DNA of 64,000 nt from Citrus sinensis (lineage: Eukaryota > Streptophyta > Magnoliopsida > Sapindales > Rutaceae), in assembly GCF_022201045.2 (NCBI RefSeq), contig NC_068563.1, positions 25,393,001 through 25,457,000 on the forward strand, in the 5' to 3' direction. The notes under the pieces are model-generated. The model did not search any database. It saw only the letters and a list, made by a program, of their open reading frames with translations, and was not told where the DNA came from. Below are positions 11,052-21,684 of this stretch, one piece after another. Each line of letters begins with the position of its first letter. Positions within the stretch are counted from its first letter, which is position 1. A program made the position numbers and the translations under genes.

Positions 11052-12360
11052 TGTTGAGTGTTAGAAAATGTATATTTATAAAGGAGAAAATCGTTATTTT
11101 ACATTTCAAGTTTTACTAACAACCCTTACTTTTATGTATTTAAGGTTCTTGTAATTTAATTATATGTGTTTTATTTTAATTAAGTATTTTGTGTATTTTA
11201 GAGGCATCATAGTCATTTAACAATAAATGAGAGATCAAACGGCAAAACAAACATTACTTTTGAACTCAGAACGGTCGAAAACCTTAGGAGGAGCATAAAA
11301 GGAAAAATGACACTGTTCACATGTACGGTACTGTCTACGTTACTGTTCACGACACTGTTCATATAGACGGATCGATGATGTGGCATTGACCGATGATGTG
11401 GCATTGACTGATGAGGTGTTATGATCCTGTTGGTCTAAAATTCTTACGAACTGTTGATGGTGACGTGGCAGCATATTAGTGGACCAAAACTTGCGCGTAC
11501 GGTACATGCATTACACATAATTATTTTCAACCAAACCGCGTTACTGTTTAAAGCCGGGTCAAACCGTGTTACTGTTCACCCGCGTGGTCAAACCGCGTAC
11601 TGTTGACTGATGACGTGGCGCAATCCTGAGCGTCCAAATTGTTTTTAATCCGATGGCCACGATTTACTCAATGTATCTATAAAAAGGGGGCCTCCCCCCC
11701 TAATTTGATATCTCTGAATCCATTTTTGGGATCCATTTTCTGTAATTCCTTCTCCATCTTGTATTTTCTACGTATTTTAATAAATTCTCATTTTGCCCCT
11801 AGTTCAATTATGAGTGACTAATTTTCTTTCAAGCTTGGGTCGAAGGTGAAGTCTCAACATATGACATGGGCTTTATTTGGTAAATTTACTTTTTCTTTCC
11901 CTCTAGTTTTTGTGGATGTTTTGACTTCTCGTCGACAAATAATAATAATCTTGTCTAGATACCGCCTTGGTTACACCGGCTCTCTAGTGCAAGGTTATTA
12001 TTATTTGGCACGATAAGCCCTTAGCACCATATTGATTAGAGTGTGGTTCATGAGGTGTGGATTCCCCCCTCATGATTTAATTGGTATTAATAAGGAATAT
12101 TTAGCCCATGATGCATGTTGATACGGATCCAGATACCCAAGTACGTCATTTTAATAGATTTCTATTCAATTTATTCTCGCCATTTAAATTCTAATTTTAG
12201 GATAATCCAAATCATTTTCACCACAAATCCAACCACTTATTTACAAAATTAATTCTACACACAATTCAAATCCACCTCCTCGTGGGATCGACACTCGTCA
12301 CCATTGATCTATTATACAATAGATTCGTGCACTTGCGAGTTTAATAAAATTTGCACAATA
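11052..12360 (+). repeat. 5' LTR of the Athila-like element
   Basis: 1309 bp. A TATA-like ctataaaaaggggg is at about 11677-11690, followed by a leader and an aataaa polyadenylation signal near 11778. The last two bases are TA instead of the usual CA (the 3' LTR has CA). Short gacactgttca type repeats mark the upstream part. Confidence 0.92.
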
Positions 12361-12366
12361 AGTTTT

Positions 12367-12384
12367 TGGCGCCGTTGCCGGGGA
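12367..12384 (+). other. Primer binding site, tRNA-Asp type
   Basis: TGGCGCCGTTGCCGGGGA matches the 3' end of plant tRNA-Asp(GTC) in complement. It starts 7 bases after the LTR end. tRNA-Asp priming is usual for the Athila/Tat lineage. Confidence 0.88.
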
Positions 12385-12715
12385 GGTAAGTTATTTTAAT
12401 TTGTAAAATTAATTTTTGTGAATAATTTCTTTTATTTGTTTTCTTGTATTTTTTTTCTTATTAAAAAAAAGAAAAAAAAAGTGAATCTGCATTTAAAGGT
12501 TAGTATTTCTTTTCTTTTTCTCTTCTTTAAAATTCTGTAATTTAATTTTCAAGTTTTTTTTTCCTTGTAATTTTTTTTAGTTAATTTATTTCACGTATTT
12601 GTTTTAATGTGTTTTTATAGTAAGGTTGTAATAGCGCAATAAGGTTAGTATCAAAATTTCTCCTTCTTCTTTATTTTTATTTTGTTTTGTTCCCATTTAT
12701 TTTTCTGTTTCTTGC

Positions 12716-14470
12716 ATGCATGGTCGTAGGTCATTATTACCTAATCTTGAACCTATAGACCTTGAACTAGAAAAATCACTTCGCACACACAAACAAGTTA
12801 AAAATAAAATAGATTTGCAACTACAAGAGAGGCCATTTAAGGACTATTTTAGTCCCTTAGATAATTTGAGCACATCGTGCATAAGATACCCAAATGTAGC
12901 TGCTAGGAGTTTTGAATTAAAACCTAGTGTGCTAAATTGTCTCCCAACATTCTATGGCCTAGAAAATGAGGACTCATATAATCATCTGAATGATTTTCAT
13001 GTTATTTGTCAAACATTTAAATGAGAATTTTTCAGACGATGATGTTAAACTCAGATTATTCCCATTTTCTTTAAAGGATAGAGCTCGTTCATGGTTAAAT
13101 ACTTTGCCTGCTAATAGCATTACATCATGGGAACAAAATTTTTGAATAAATATTTGCCAGTGCATAAAACCAATGTTATTCGCAGGGAAATTTCAGAGTT
13201 TACACAGAGAGAAGACGAGCAATTTTTCAAAACATGGAAGCGATTCAATGAGCTACTCTTGAAGTGTCCACATCATGGGTACGAGAAATGGCACCAATGT
13301 CAATACTTTTTGGAGGGATTATTGCCGAATGTGCAAGAATGACTAATGGCAACAAGTGGAGGAAAGCTAATGTCAAAAAGTGCATCAGAGATTTAGGAAT
13401 TCTTCCAGCGACAAGTGGATAATTCCCAACAACGGAGTCGATCACTCAGGAATACTAGAAGAATTAAGGGAGTGAATGAGGTTCATATTGGCGAGTCAAC
13501 TTCGGGAATCAAAGAAATCAAGGAGATGGTTGAAGGTCTCGCTCGACAAATAGCATCGTTATCGACTGCTAAATCAACAGAACCACATGACCATGACTCA
13601 TACTCAGATCAAGCCAATGTTATAAGTGTAATGAGAAAACAATCTAATTACAACCCATACTCTAACACATATAACCCTGGATGGAGAGACCACCCCAATT
13701 TTTCATAATCTCAAGGATTCCAACAGAATGGACTAGCAGCTTTAGCTCTACCAATGCAACAAATTCCTCAAGTTCCTCAAGCCTCTCAGCCACCATTTAG
13801 ACCATACAATCAAAACCAGAACTACTCTCAACCCAGACCATGGGAGGATGCATTCCAGAATTTCAAGAATGTTACTCACTCCACGATTGAGCAACAGAAC
13901 CGCACCATTGATGGACTATGAAATGAGTTGAGAGCGGGCTTCAACTCACAAGCTCAATCAGTTTCAAGCCTCGAAAAGATGGTGGGACAGCTTGCTTCTT
14001 CAGTTCAGACATTGACAATGACTGTTGAGAAATACAAGTTTCCAAGTCAACGAGTGCCTAATCCTAAAAGGAGTACATGAAGCAAGTACCAGTTCATAAC
14101 AACAGCATGGAGAGGTCAAACCAGTCATGACCTTACGAAAAGGAAAAGAAGTCGACAACAAAGTGGAGATGCCGGTGACAAAAGAAAATTAAATTGTACC
14201 TGTGAATGTTGAGGACTCACCATCAGAAGAGAAAGAAGAAAATCAATATGTTCCGAAAGCTCCATTTCCTCAGAGGTTAGTGAAAGGAAAGAAAGGAAAA
14301 TTCACAGGTGAGATTCTCGAAATCTTCAAACAGGTAAGTGTTAACATCCCTTTACTTGATGCTATAAAGCAAGTTTCATCTTATGCCAAGTTTCATCTTA
14401 TGCCAAGTTTCTTAAAGACATTTGTACTAAAAAGAGAAACATCCATGCTTAAAAGAAGGCATTTTTAACA
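12716..14470 (+). pseudogene. gag of the Athila-like element, decayed
   Basis: Gag forms the capsid that packages the retrotransposon RNA. The start MHGRRSLLPNLEP leads to ARSFELKPSVLNCLPTFYGL and NHLNDFHVICQTF, then RARSWLNTLPANSITSW and RREISEFTQREDEQFF with LLLKCPHHGYEKW, all Athila-type capsid motifs. The frame breaks near 13022, near 13135 and at 13340-13342, with further in-frame stops near 13707, 13919 and 14080. The tail is rich in Q, N and P and then acidic (NVEDSPSEEKEENQYVPKAP). No CCHC zinc knuckle was seen, as is common in Athila. Confidence 0.85.
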
Positions 14471-14519
14471 GAAAACGTTAGTTATATCCTCCAACATAAA
14501 ATTCCTCTAAAATGCAAAG

Positions 14520-17500
14520 ACCCAGGCTCCCCCACTATCTCATGTAGTATAGAGAACCACACAATTGAGAATGCTTTGTTGGATTTAGGAGCTAGTGTAA
14601 ATTTATTGCTTTACTCAGTATTTTTGAAACTTGGACTTAGAGAATTACACCCAACTCCAGTGGTGTTACAGCTTGCAGATCGGTCCACGAAAATACCTCG
14701 TGGTATTGTGGAGGACATGCTTATCCAGGTAGACAAGTTTTATTTTCCTGTTGATTTCATTGTAATTGACACTCAACCAATACATTATTCAAGGAAGCAC
14801 ATCCTCATTATTTTAAGCCGACCTTTCTTAGCAACTGCGGATGCTCATATTCAATGCAGGACTGGAAATATGCAGTTGTCCTTCGGCAACATGACAATGG
14901 AGCTAAACATTTTCAACATTGCCAAACAACCTCACAATGCAGATGATGGAGTTGTTGATGTGGATTTAATAGAAACAATAGTTAATAATATTTTTCTTTC
15001 AAACCTTAGTGATGATCCTTTACAAACATGTTTAACTCACTTTGGTTTGGATTTTGATATTGACAGATCGGTTGATAAGGTCAACGCCCTACTTGACTCA
15101 GCACCATCCATTGATACCAATAAATGGAAGTTAAGAGTTGAACAACTAGCACCATCAGAGAAGAAACTCATCCCATCATCAGAATCATCACCGAAACTCG
15201 AGCTTAATCCATTACCCTACACTTTGGAATATGCATTTTTTGGAGGAAAAAGTACTCTACCAGTAATCATCTCATCATTCTTAAATGACAAACAAAATGG
15301 TAAGTTGTTGGATGTTTTAAAAGAGCATAAAGGAGCATTAGGATGGACCATAGCAGACATAAAATGTATAAACTCAGTAGACTGCATGCATTACATTCAC
15401 CTTGATGAAAATACTAAACCTACTAGGGAAATGCAACGTCGGTTAAATCCTAACATGAAAGAAGTTGTTAGAACTGAAGTCCTTAAGCTATTAGACGCAG
15501 GTATCATTTACCCAATTTCTGATAGTTCATGGGTTAGTCATATACAAGTTGTCCCTAAAAAGTCATGAGTCACAGTAGTTACGAATGTCGATAATGAATT
15601 GATACCCACTAGAGTGACTACAAGTTGTCATATACAAGTTGTCCCTAAAAAGTCATGAGTCACAGTAGTTACGAATGTCGATAATGAATTGATACCCACT
15701 AGAGTGACTACAAGATGGCGTGTATGCATTAATTATAGAAAGTTGAATTCTGTCACACGTAAAGACCATTTTCCTTTACCATTTATCGAACAAATGCTTG
15801 ATAGATTAGCAGGCCATGAATTTTATTGCTTTTTAGATGGCTACTCAAGATACAATCAGATCCTCATAGCACCAAAAGATCAAGAGAAAACTACTTTCAC
15901 TTGCCCTTTTGGCACTTTTGCATATAGGAGAATGCCATTTGGATTATGTAATGCACCTGCTACATTTCAACAATGCATGTTAAGCATTTTTTCTGATATG
16001 GTTGAACGATTCCTTGAAGTCTTTATGGATGACTTTTCTGTTTTTGGTGACTCATTTGATCAATGTTTACATCATCTAACACTAGTTCTGCAGAGATGTA
16101 TAAAAAAAAACTTGGTCTTAAATTGGGAGAAGTGTCATTTTATCGTAAAACAAGGTATTGTTCTCGGTCACATCATTTCGAGCAAAGGTATTGAGGTTGA
16201 CAAAGCCAAGATGGATCTCATTTCTAATTTTCCTCCACCCAAAACAGTCAGAGAAGTAAGATCTTTCCTTGGACATGCTGGTTTCTATAGATGTTCCATT
16301 AAAGATTTTAGCAAAGTTTCTAGACCCTTTATGCAATTTACTTGCTAAGGATGTACCTTTTATCTTTAATGAATGATTCATGTCTTGTGGCTTTTGAAAA
16401 ATTAAAGCAATTGTTGACATCATCACCCATCATCCAGCCCCCAAATTGGAGCTTACCATTCGATATCATGTGTGATGCATCTGATTATGCAGTAGGAGCA
16501 GTATTAGGACAAAGAGTTGATCGAATTCCTCATGTTATTTATTATGCTAGTATGACATTCAATGATGCACAGTTGAATTATTCAACTACTGAAAAAGAAA
16601 TACTAGCAGTAGTGTTTACATTAGAGAAATTTCGATCTTATCTCATTGGTTGTAAAATAATTGGGTTCACTGATCATGCTGCTCTTAAATATCTTCTCAC
16701 AAAGAAAGATGCAAAAGCTAGACTAATTCGTTGGGTGCTACTTTTGCAGGAATTCGACTTGGAATTTAAAGATAAGAAAAGCACAAAAAATGTTATGGCA
16801 GACCATCTTTCTCGTCTCCATTTTGACACAATTATAGAGCCATTAACATTGAATGAGTCATTTCCAGATGAACAATTGATGAGTGTGGAAGTATTATCAT
16901 GGTATGCTGACATCGTGAATTATCTTGTTACAGGTCAACTTCCAGAGCATTGGACCAAGCAAGACAAGGCTAATTTTTTTGCAGAAATAAAGAATTTCTT
17001 TTGGGATAACCTGTATTTGTTCAAGTATTTTGCAGACCAAATTGTTAGACGATGTGTCCCAGAAAGGGAAATTCATAATATCCTTTCATTATGCCATGAA
17101 CAAGCTTGTGGAGGCCATTTCAGTGCTAAGAAAACAGCAACTAAAGTTTTACAATGTGGTTTCTATTGGCCAACTATATTTCGAGACACTTACACTTTCT
17201 ATTCTTCATGTGATAGGTGTCAACAAATGGGGAGCATTACACGAAGGAACATGATGCCACTAAATCCAATTTTAGTGGTTGAGATTTTTGACGTATGGGG
17301 TATCGACTTCACGGGACCATTTCCCCCTTCTTTTGGCCATCAATACATATTGGTTGTTGTTGACTACGTATCGAAATGGGTAGAAGCAATTCCATGTAGG
17401 ACCAATGATCACAAGGTGGTGATAATATTTTTGAAAAGGAATATTATTTCACGATTTGGATTCCCTCGAGCAATAATCAGTGATGGTGGTGCCCACTTTT

Positions 17501-18195
17501 GTAACAAAGCATTCAAAACTCGTTTGACAAAGTATTCAATCACTCACAAAGTGGTGATCCCATATCATCCGCAAACCAATGGTTAAGTTGAGATCTCCAA
17601 TCGAGAAATAAAGCACATATTAGAAAAGACGGTGAGGCCGGACAGAAAAGATTGGTCATTAAGACTTGATAATGCATTATGGGCATATAGAACGGCTTGC
17701 AAGACCCCGATTGGGATGTCACCTTACAGGCTAGTGTATGGAAAAGCTTGCCACCTACCTGTGGAACTCGAGCATCATGCATATTAGGCCATCAAGAAAT
17801 TCAACTTTGACATGCAGCAAGCTAGCTTAGAAAGAAGATTACAACTGGTAGAACTTAAAGAAATTCGCAATGATGCATACGAAAATGCCAAGATTTACAA
17901 GCAACGAATGAAAGTCTTCCATGACAAACAAATTATGAGAAAATCGTTCACTCCATGTCAGAAAGTGCTTTTATTCAATTCTCGCTTGCACCTATTTCCA
18001 GGTAAGTTACGCTCTCGTTGGTCTGGTCCCTTTATTGTTCATATTGTTTTTCCACATGGGGTAATTGAAATTAAGGACCCAAAGAATTGTGTCACATTTA
18101 AAGTTAATGGTCAAAGATTAAAGTCATATCTAGAATACCAACCACATGGAAAAGACACCGAAATAAATTTGAGTGACCCACCAGATTTGAATTGA
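14520..18195 (+). pseudogene. pol of the Athila-like element (protease, RT, RNase H, integrase), decayed
   Basis: Order of domains: aspartic protease with ALLDLGASVNLL near 14570; reverse transcriptase from about 15420, with the catalytic box VFMDDFSVFG near 16020; RNase H with [14 protein letters not shown] near 16470; integrase with a zinc part ([14 protein letters not shown]) near 17090-17225 and a core with WGIDFTGPF and IISDGGAHF; and a chromo-less C-terminal part ending [11 protein letters not shown]. Breaks: TGA at 15566-15568 (repeated in the duplicated copy at 15656-15658), a frameshift near 16340, TAA at 17584-17586 and TAG near 17786. Order RNase H before integrase marks Ty3/gypsy. 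Confidence 0.92.
15537..15714 (+). repeat. Perfect 90-bp tandem duplication inside the RT region
   Basis: The stretch from gtcatatacaagttgtcccta to gagtgactacaag occurs at 15537-15626 and again at 15627-15714, period 90, with no differences seen. Because 90 is a multiple of three it keeps frame, but both copies carry the same TGA stop. Perfect identity implies a recent event, after the stop arose. Confidence 0.95.
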
Positions 18196-18379
18196 TTTTT
18201 TTCTTTTCGGTGGTTTGATTTTTCTTTCTTTCTTTTTATTATTTTTTTATTAGTATTAAAAATTGTTTAATTATCAAGCGATAATATGTTATTTTATGCT
18301 TATGTTATAATTTATATTTGTGTTTATGTAATATATTATGAATTATTAATTATGTTTTAATTATATTTAATTTTATGTA
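18196..18379 (+). other. Spacer after pol in the Athila-like element
   Basis: Very A/T-rich spacer with long T runs. No ORF. Confidence 0.5.
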
Positions 18380-19686
18380 TTTTTATTAGGAAAAATATTA
18401 ATTTCACGTACTTCGAGGCTCCAAACAGATAAATAGAGGTCAAATTTGGATTCCGGAGGTCTGAAAACCTTAAAATCAGTCAAGATCAGCTTAAAATTGG
18501 GCTTGTGTAAAAACAAATTGACTTTTCCTGTTGACCGAGCACTGATTGAATGATGAAATGAGCTTACAATAGATATGAGTGCATGGGATAGCTGGCAATC
18601 TTGACCAAATCTCAACTGTTCATAATTCAATGGCCATGATTGTGCCATGTGGCAATGGTTGGTGAAGCAAGTTGAAGGATTCGAATATTTGTATTCGGGT
18701 CGACCCGATCCACCCATTAACCCGCCAAATCTCAACCGTTCTTTGGGCAAATCGGACGAGTCAAATGATGCCATGTGTGATGTTGACTTTTGAAGTTTGA
18801 CAGCCATTGGATCTTGATCTAAGGGTTGTGAGGAGCACATGCATGAAACCTATGATGAACCGCAAAGCACTGGATTATGAATTTATTTTTCTATAAATAG
18901 AGCCTAATTTTTATGTTTTAATCATCTCTCTACAACTCTCTTCTTCTCAAATTCTCTCCATCTCCTTGTAATCTTGATTTCCAGGTGTGTTTTTAATATT
19001 TTGTATAATTATTTTCATTAATAAAATTAGTTTTATTTCCCATTTTAGTTGTTTTTATTTCTTTTAATTATAAGTAATTCAATTTTACTACTTCTTTTTA
19101 TTTTAATTATGCTTAACTAAATAATATTAGTTAGAGGAAGGTGAAACTATTAAGAAATAAATATGATTTAATCAAATTCTATGTTTAATTTTATAAATTA
19201 AATTATTTTCTATTTAATTTTATACATGTTTTATATTTTGAAATTTTGATTTATTGTAGACAAACAAATGAATTTGGCACAATAAATTCTTAAGATCTTA
19301 ATATAAGGCATGGTGAAATGGTATTTTAACTTATTGTAGACAAATTAAATTTTGACACAATAAATACTTAACCCATCATAAATTTAAAGGGAAAATAATA
19401 ATAATTTTTATAATTAATCTTTTGGGTAATAAATCTAAAACAAATTGGCAAAAAGAATTTATTAAGTTTTATTTATTTCTAAGAGTGGATCCATAACCCT
19501 AACTAGTTCAATTCTATAGTTTCATTTAAATTAAGTTGTTTATATTCAAGTTTTAATTTCAATTTTTAGATAAAATAAAATAAACTAATTAAATCTTTTC
19601 TCTGTGGATCGACCTCGGACTCACCGAGTTATAATACAACAAGACACTCTTATACTTGGGAGTTAAAATTTACTTTTAAGTTGTGT
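18380..19686 (+). repeat. Diverged internal LTR-like segment with TATA box
   Basis: The landmarks of the element's own LTR recur here in the same order but strongly diverged: ctataaatagag (18891-18902, TATA), a leader with ctccatctccttgtaatctt, an aataaaattagttttatttc polyadenylation-like stretch, aggaaggtgaaact, tttggcacaataa, gtggatccataaccc, and the end block gtggatcgacctcggactca with gggagttaaaattt, closing near gttgtgtca. The true LTR has the same series (gtcgaaggtgaagt, ttggcacgataa, acggatccagataccc, gggatcgacactcg, gcgagtttaataaaattt). No primer site follows. It looks like an LTR of a related but different family captured between pol and the extra ORFs, where it could serve as their promoter. 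Exact limits are approximate. Confidence 0.6.
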
Positions 19687-19762
19687 CATTTTTGCTAATT
19701 GAAATTATTTTTGCATAAGTGTGTTTGTTTTACCATTAAGCTTTCTCTTATCATTGTTAATC

Positions 19763-19969
19763 ATGAGTACCATACTTAGACCGTTCCTCCTAAATATTCT
19801 TAAACCACTTCAACGTGTTAAAACTCATCTCAAAACGCAGATTTAATTTTGTAAAACACATCGTATTTGGGCTCTGCAACCACCAGAGTTAGTATCTTAT
19901 GTTGAGGGTTTAGAAAGCCAACTCAGAGACATTGAGAGAAGTGTTTATGACATCTAGTTGGAGCTTGAG
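19763..19969 (+). pseudogene. Extra ORF 1 of the Athila-like element, unknown, decayed
   Basis: From the ATG at 19763 the frame reads MSTILRPFLLNILKPLQRVK, then after one TAA (19844-19846) it continues with a coherent stretch holding PPELVSYVEGLESQLRDIER and, after a TAG, LELE before a possible splice donor (gtaaat at 19970). Two in-frame stops in 69 codons. It resembles no family I know; the second half could form an amphipathic helix. It lies just 3' of the internal LTR-like segment. Confidence 0.4.
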
Positions 19970-20137
19970 GTAAATTCAATAAGATGATGATTTTGATTTT
20001 CTTTGTGTGTTTTAATTTATTTTTCTGTTGGTGTACTTTAGTTTGTTACCCCGGTGAAGTGGCGGATAACGGTACTCCGTGACAATCAAGTCAGTTACTT
20101 CAGTTTCCCATAATAACTGATATTCTAAGGCGAAGGT

Positions 20138-20698
20138 ATGGACAGAACCGAGATTCTAGCGAAGTTTCACAAGCGATTCCCTTCACTTCCTCAGAATGCT
20201 CTCCTTACAATCTATAAAGCTCGGTCCGAACGCATGCGATTGCTCATGAGGAATAACATACCTGCGAACATCCGTTGGTTAATCGAGGCTAAAGTACGAT
20301 TGGCATGTGAGTTACCTCCAAAATTTATTGCATACATGCCTGGTTGTGGTAAAGGAAATTATGCAAGAAAACGACGAGCTCGAAGAATTTCTGTTGCTTG
20401 CCATAAGTGTGCCAGAATGAGTTGCGATAAAAAACCCATGTTCTTTAGGAATAGTATCTGATAACAGGGAAGATAAGATTCAATTCATTATGGATGGCTT
20501 GAATAAAGAGCCATTGGATGATATCCTTTTGTCTCTTGAAACGCATCCTAGTGTATATGTGCAAGGAGCGATTCTCCAGTTATGGCCATTATTCCAGAAA
20601 GAGCATGCACGATATAGTCTCGGGAATCTGACTATAAACGACCTTGTTTGCCAGTTTATAAGAAAACTGGATGGGAAGCCCATCCTCGACCCATAGAG
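20138..20698 (+). pseudogene. Extra ORF 2 of the Athila-like element, unknown, one frameshift
   Basis: The first part (20138-20461, 107 codons) starts MDRTEILAKFHKRFPSLPQN, is very basic in the middle (KGNYARKRRARRISV) and has two closely spaced cysteine pairs (CHKC, then C). A frameshift near 20440-20455 leads to a second part ending at 20696, with DKIQFIMDGLNKEPLDDILL and NDLVCQFIRKLDGKP. Together about 185 residues. I do not recognise it. The basic stretch and Cys/His residues could bind nucleic acid, but that is only a guess. It is not similar to the env-like ORFs I remember from Athila or Calypso elements, and no membrane segment is visible. Confidence 0.5.
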
Positions 20699-21015
20699 GG
20701 CGTTCAAGCCGTTTCTGGACGTAAAACCAGAGGAAGATGTGAGCCACAGTCACAACTACTTGTAAATATCATTTTACTTCACTGTTATTTTATTTCACTG
20801 TTATTTTATCTTTTTCATTATTGGAATTAATAATTTTATTTTATCATTATTTCTTTTTCTTTTTACTGTTTCTTTTTTGACTCGCGAGCCATGTGCTTTA
20901 CGCGTTATTTGACACTAACATGCCACCTCATACACAGTTGTGACCCACTGTCACCAAGATTTTTAAATATGACTTTTTGTTAAGCACTCAAAAATTATTT
21001 TTGAGAAATATTCCA

Positions 21016-21684
21016 ATGGCAGCTACTCCTAATAAACAATTCAATAACATTTATGTGCTTTCTGAATTTACCTATGGCAAACATAAAGAGTTCATTGATG
21101 CAGCCATAGATCTTGGTCGAAGCATAGCATAGAGAAAATTACACTTGGTGTATGGAGGAGGTAACCGAGGGTTATCCAAATTGGTCTTAGAAGCTGCTTT
21201 TGTCAGAGGAAGCCAAGTGTTAGGCATCATCCCAAGAGTCCTAAAACCTTTGGGCAGTTTGTCTGACTCATCGACTGGAGAAGAGTTAGTCGTCTCAGGT
21301 ATGCAAGAAAGAATAACTGAAATGCTTAATAATGCTGATGCTTTTATTTTTCTTCCAGGAGATCTTGCAACACTAGAGGCACTTATCACACTAGCATCTT
21401 GGGCCCATCTGCACATTCACCAGAAACCCATCGGTTTGTTAAATGTCAATAACTTTTATGATGGCTTCATCGTATTTCTTAACCATGCAATAAAAAATTA
21501 CTTCATTCCTTCCAATGCGAAAAAACTTTTTATTTGTGCTCACACTGCTAATGAGCTACTTGATATGTTACAAGCTTATAAACCGGAGCCAAACCCATGG
21601 ATCTTTGTGTTGGAGCGTCCAAATAATGACGGTAACAGTAGCCGCAGTAAGAAGTACAAATTAGATTTACCTCTCCGCCTGTAA
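21016..21684 (+). pseudogene. LOG-like (LONELY GUY) ORF carried by the retrotransposon
   Basis: LOG enzymes cut ribose 5'-phosphate from cytokinin nucleotides to give active cytokinin bases. The 222-codon frame covers the full fold: start MAATPNKQFNNIYVLSEFTY (where LOG has its first strand), IDAAIDLGRSIA, LVYGGGNRGLSKLVLEAAF, VLGIIPRVL, GMQERITEMLNNADAFIFLPG, WAHLHIHQKPIGLLNVNNFY and ANELLDMLQAY. Plant LOGs are about 210-230 residues, so length fits. It is intronless, whereas plant LOG genes have several introns, so capture through spliced RNA is likely. One TAG stop lies at 21130-21132 (residue 39); the frame is otherwise open for 183 codons. The catalytic motif PGGxGTxxE reads PGDLATLEA here: a Gly, the second Gly and the final Glu are replaced, while the Arg (in QERI) is kept. 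LOG activity is therefore unlikely even without the stop. The C-terminal tail (RPNNDGNSSRSKKYKLD) is not typical of LOG. Confidence 0.8.

Noticed and set aside
18373..18840. 155-codon minus-strand ORF in the Athila-like element
   Set aside because: It lies antisense in the LTR-like segment, matches no family and has a composition typical of chance reading.
3067..21684. A cytokinin gene cluster made of the tRNA isopentenyltransferase and the LOG-like ORF
   Set aside because: The LOG-like ORF lies inside a retrotransposon that inserted by chance, is broken, and lacks the catalytic Glu. The two are 15 kb apart with unrelated genes between.
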